Of a stretch of 64,000 bases of DNA, positions 63,001-64,000 are shown piece after piece. Position 1 is the stretch's first letter. Every line of letters begins with the position of its first letter. The translations under genes and the position numbers were made by a program. Below the pieces are notes generated by a model. It was not told the origin of the DNA. It saw only the letters and a list, made by a program, of their open reading frames with translations, and ran no database searches. The stretch is taken from positions 2,301,501 to 2,365,500 of the forward strand of contig NC_135245.1 in NCBI RefSeq assembly GCF_947623445.1. The letters are read 5' to 3'. Source of the DNA: Clavelina lepadiformis (taxonomy: Eukaryota; Chordata; Ascidiacea; Aplousobranchia; Clavelinidae).

Positions 63001-64000
63001 CTGTTCGAAGACGAATGATGTCTGTTTCCATTTTTCTGCCGTCAATTGTTAAAACCGCAACATGTCTGTAATAGAGATATGTCACAAAAAACATTTAACT
63101 GTTGTTTTCATCTACAACTCAATACATCACATTTAATGACTTAGTAAAATTCTATTATCAGTAAAATGCAAAGTGTAGCCATGGCATGTAATAAACATGT
63201 ATAGGCAGGCGGCATTGAACTATAGAGCTACATCAAATCATTTTTGTTACAAAACTATACAGACTTGTTTTTTGATTCAGCTTCACAGAGCGAGGTTGCA
63301 ACTGAACTTCCGGGCTGCATGACGTGAAAACTCTGCTGAGTGTTCCACTGCGGTTTGATCAAACATTCGTGCTCATGACCCCATATCACAAGGTCAATAA
63401 AATGTTCAACAAACTCCTCAGGAATGTAGTTTGTGGCACCGTGTTTCACCCTGAAACAATCCGAATCATTTTAGGCTGCATTTAATGCCACTGGATTGCT
63501 CAATTAACGTGCCATGTCATATTTTTGCAATACACGCTCTAGTCATGGCTCAAAAGTAAAGTTGTGATACTGTATGGACAATCTTGTTAACTTTCACAAG
63601 AAAATCAAGGCGATTTTACTGCTCACACATTTAGCTACGCAATGTTTGTAAGTAATCGTAAAGTAAAAAGGTACATACCTGTTCTGATGTATGGTGAAAA
63701 TATTATACCACTCATCAGCGCTTTCACTTGGTCGAAGGAACGTTACTTTTTTATTTAAAAACAACCTGTGCAATCTTTCATCTCGAATTGAACCTAGAAA
63801 TAAAAACTTTAGCTTGAAGAATAATTATTTGGAGACTCTGTTTGAAGAAATACAAAAAGTTAAGAAATATTGAACAAAAGGAACTACGCAATAAAATATA
63901 TAAAGCAAAACAAAAAGTAACTGATTACACACCAAGTCCATAAAGAGCCAGCTTAGTGGAGCCCTTCTGCATAAGAATTGGGGAAATTTCAATTTTTTCC
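60003..64000 (-). CDS. MRE11: MRE11 double-strand break repair nuclease, C-terminal 12 exons (about 550 aa; N-terminus off the window)
   Basis: Exons in transcript order: 63933-64000 (continues beyond the edge), 63679-63793, 63265-63450, 62813-63065, 62505-62631, 62300-62400, 62058-62192, 61561-61709, 61131-61232, 60789-60928, 60294-60523, 60003-60050. Phases agree. The first visible residues are [20 protein letters not shown], followed by the phosphoesterase motif [10 protein letters not shown] that binds the metal pair, the capping-domain segment [28 protein letters not shown], a Gly-Arg-rich segment in the 140-bp exon (methylation target in MRE11), and the C-terminus SLKRNRR, which matches the vertebrate end. 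The protein works with RAD50 and NBS1 in sensing and resecting DNA breaks. Oddity: the donor at 63265/63264 (AA|GTCTGT) is weak but is the only one that keeps frame. The last exon could also start further upstream at 60091. Confidence 0.95.

Overview
The window looks like animal nuclear DNA, most likely from an ascidian tunicate. The reasons are AT-rich DNA, genes split by short GT-AG introns, a clustered actin family, and animal genes such as RASGRP and MRE11. The species is an inference; no ribosomal or mitochondrial marker is present to settle it.

Left part (about 2-22 kb, + strand): an actin cluster. Actin 1 (2022-3558) is a full six-exon, 375-residue cytoplasmic-type actin. Actin 2 (6922-8195) is a decayed copy with a Jockey-type LINE inserted exactly at its start codon and no last exon. 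Actin 3 (11437-13912) and actin 4 (19831-22013) are open through all six exons, but each has changed residues around the nucleotide and in the DNase-I loop. A degraded actin exon lies near 15.3 kb. Between the actins are a hAT relic, a short MULE with 9-bp target duplications that struck the TATA box of actin 3, MITE copies, and a two-exon claudin/PMP22-type tetraspan gene.

Middle (23-25 kb): two small genes on opposite strands encode short secreted peptides with similar signal sequences and two cysteines each. From 27.8 to 36.6 kb the minus strand carries a RASGRP gene, reconstructed here in 18 coding exons: REM, CDC25/RasGEF, two EF-hands, a C1 domain, a long Ser-rich tail and a terminal coiled coil. 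From 36.6 to 51.1 kb I see no convincing gene, only a hAT MITE with 8-bp target duplications and a third copy of the MITE seen near 19 kb.

Right part (51-64 kb, minus strand): a plakin-repeat gene whose best first exon encodes a single transmembrane helix. This predicts a membrane-anchored plakin-repeat protein with no plakin domain or rod, and is the most unusual architecture in the window. A small coiled-coil ORF lies in its first intron. The window ends inside MRE11: the last 12 coding exons are present and the N-terminus lies beyond position 64000.

The genes do not form an operon-like system. Actin, RASGRP (Ras/Rap activation by Ca2+ and DAG), the plakin-like protein and the tetraspan could all bear on cytoskeleton and membrane, but that link is only suggestive. 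All exon boundaries were worked out by eye from splice sites, reading phase and family resemblance.
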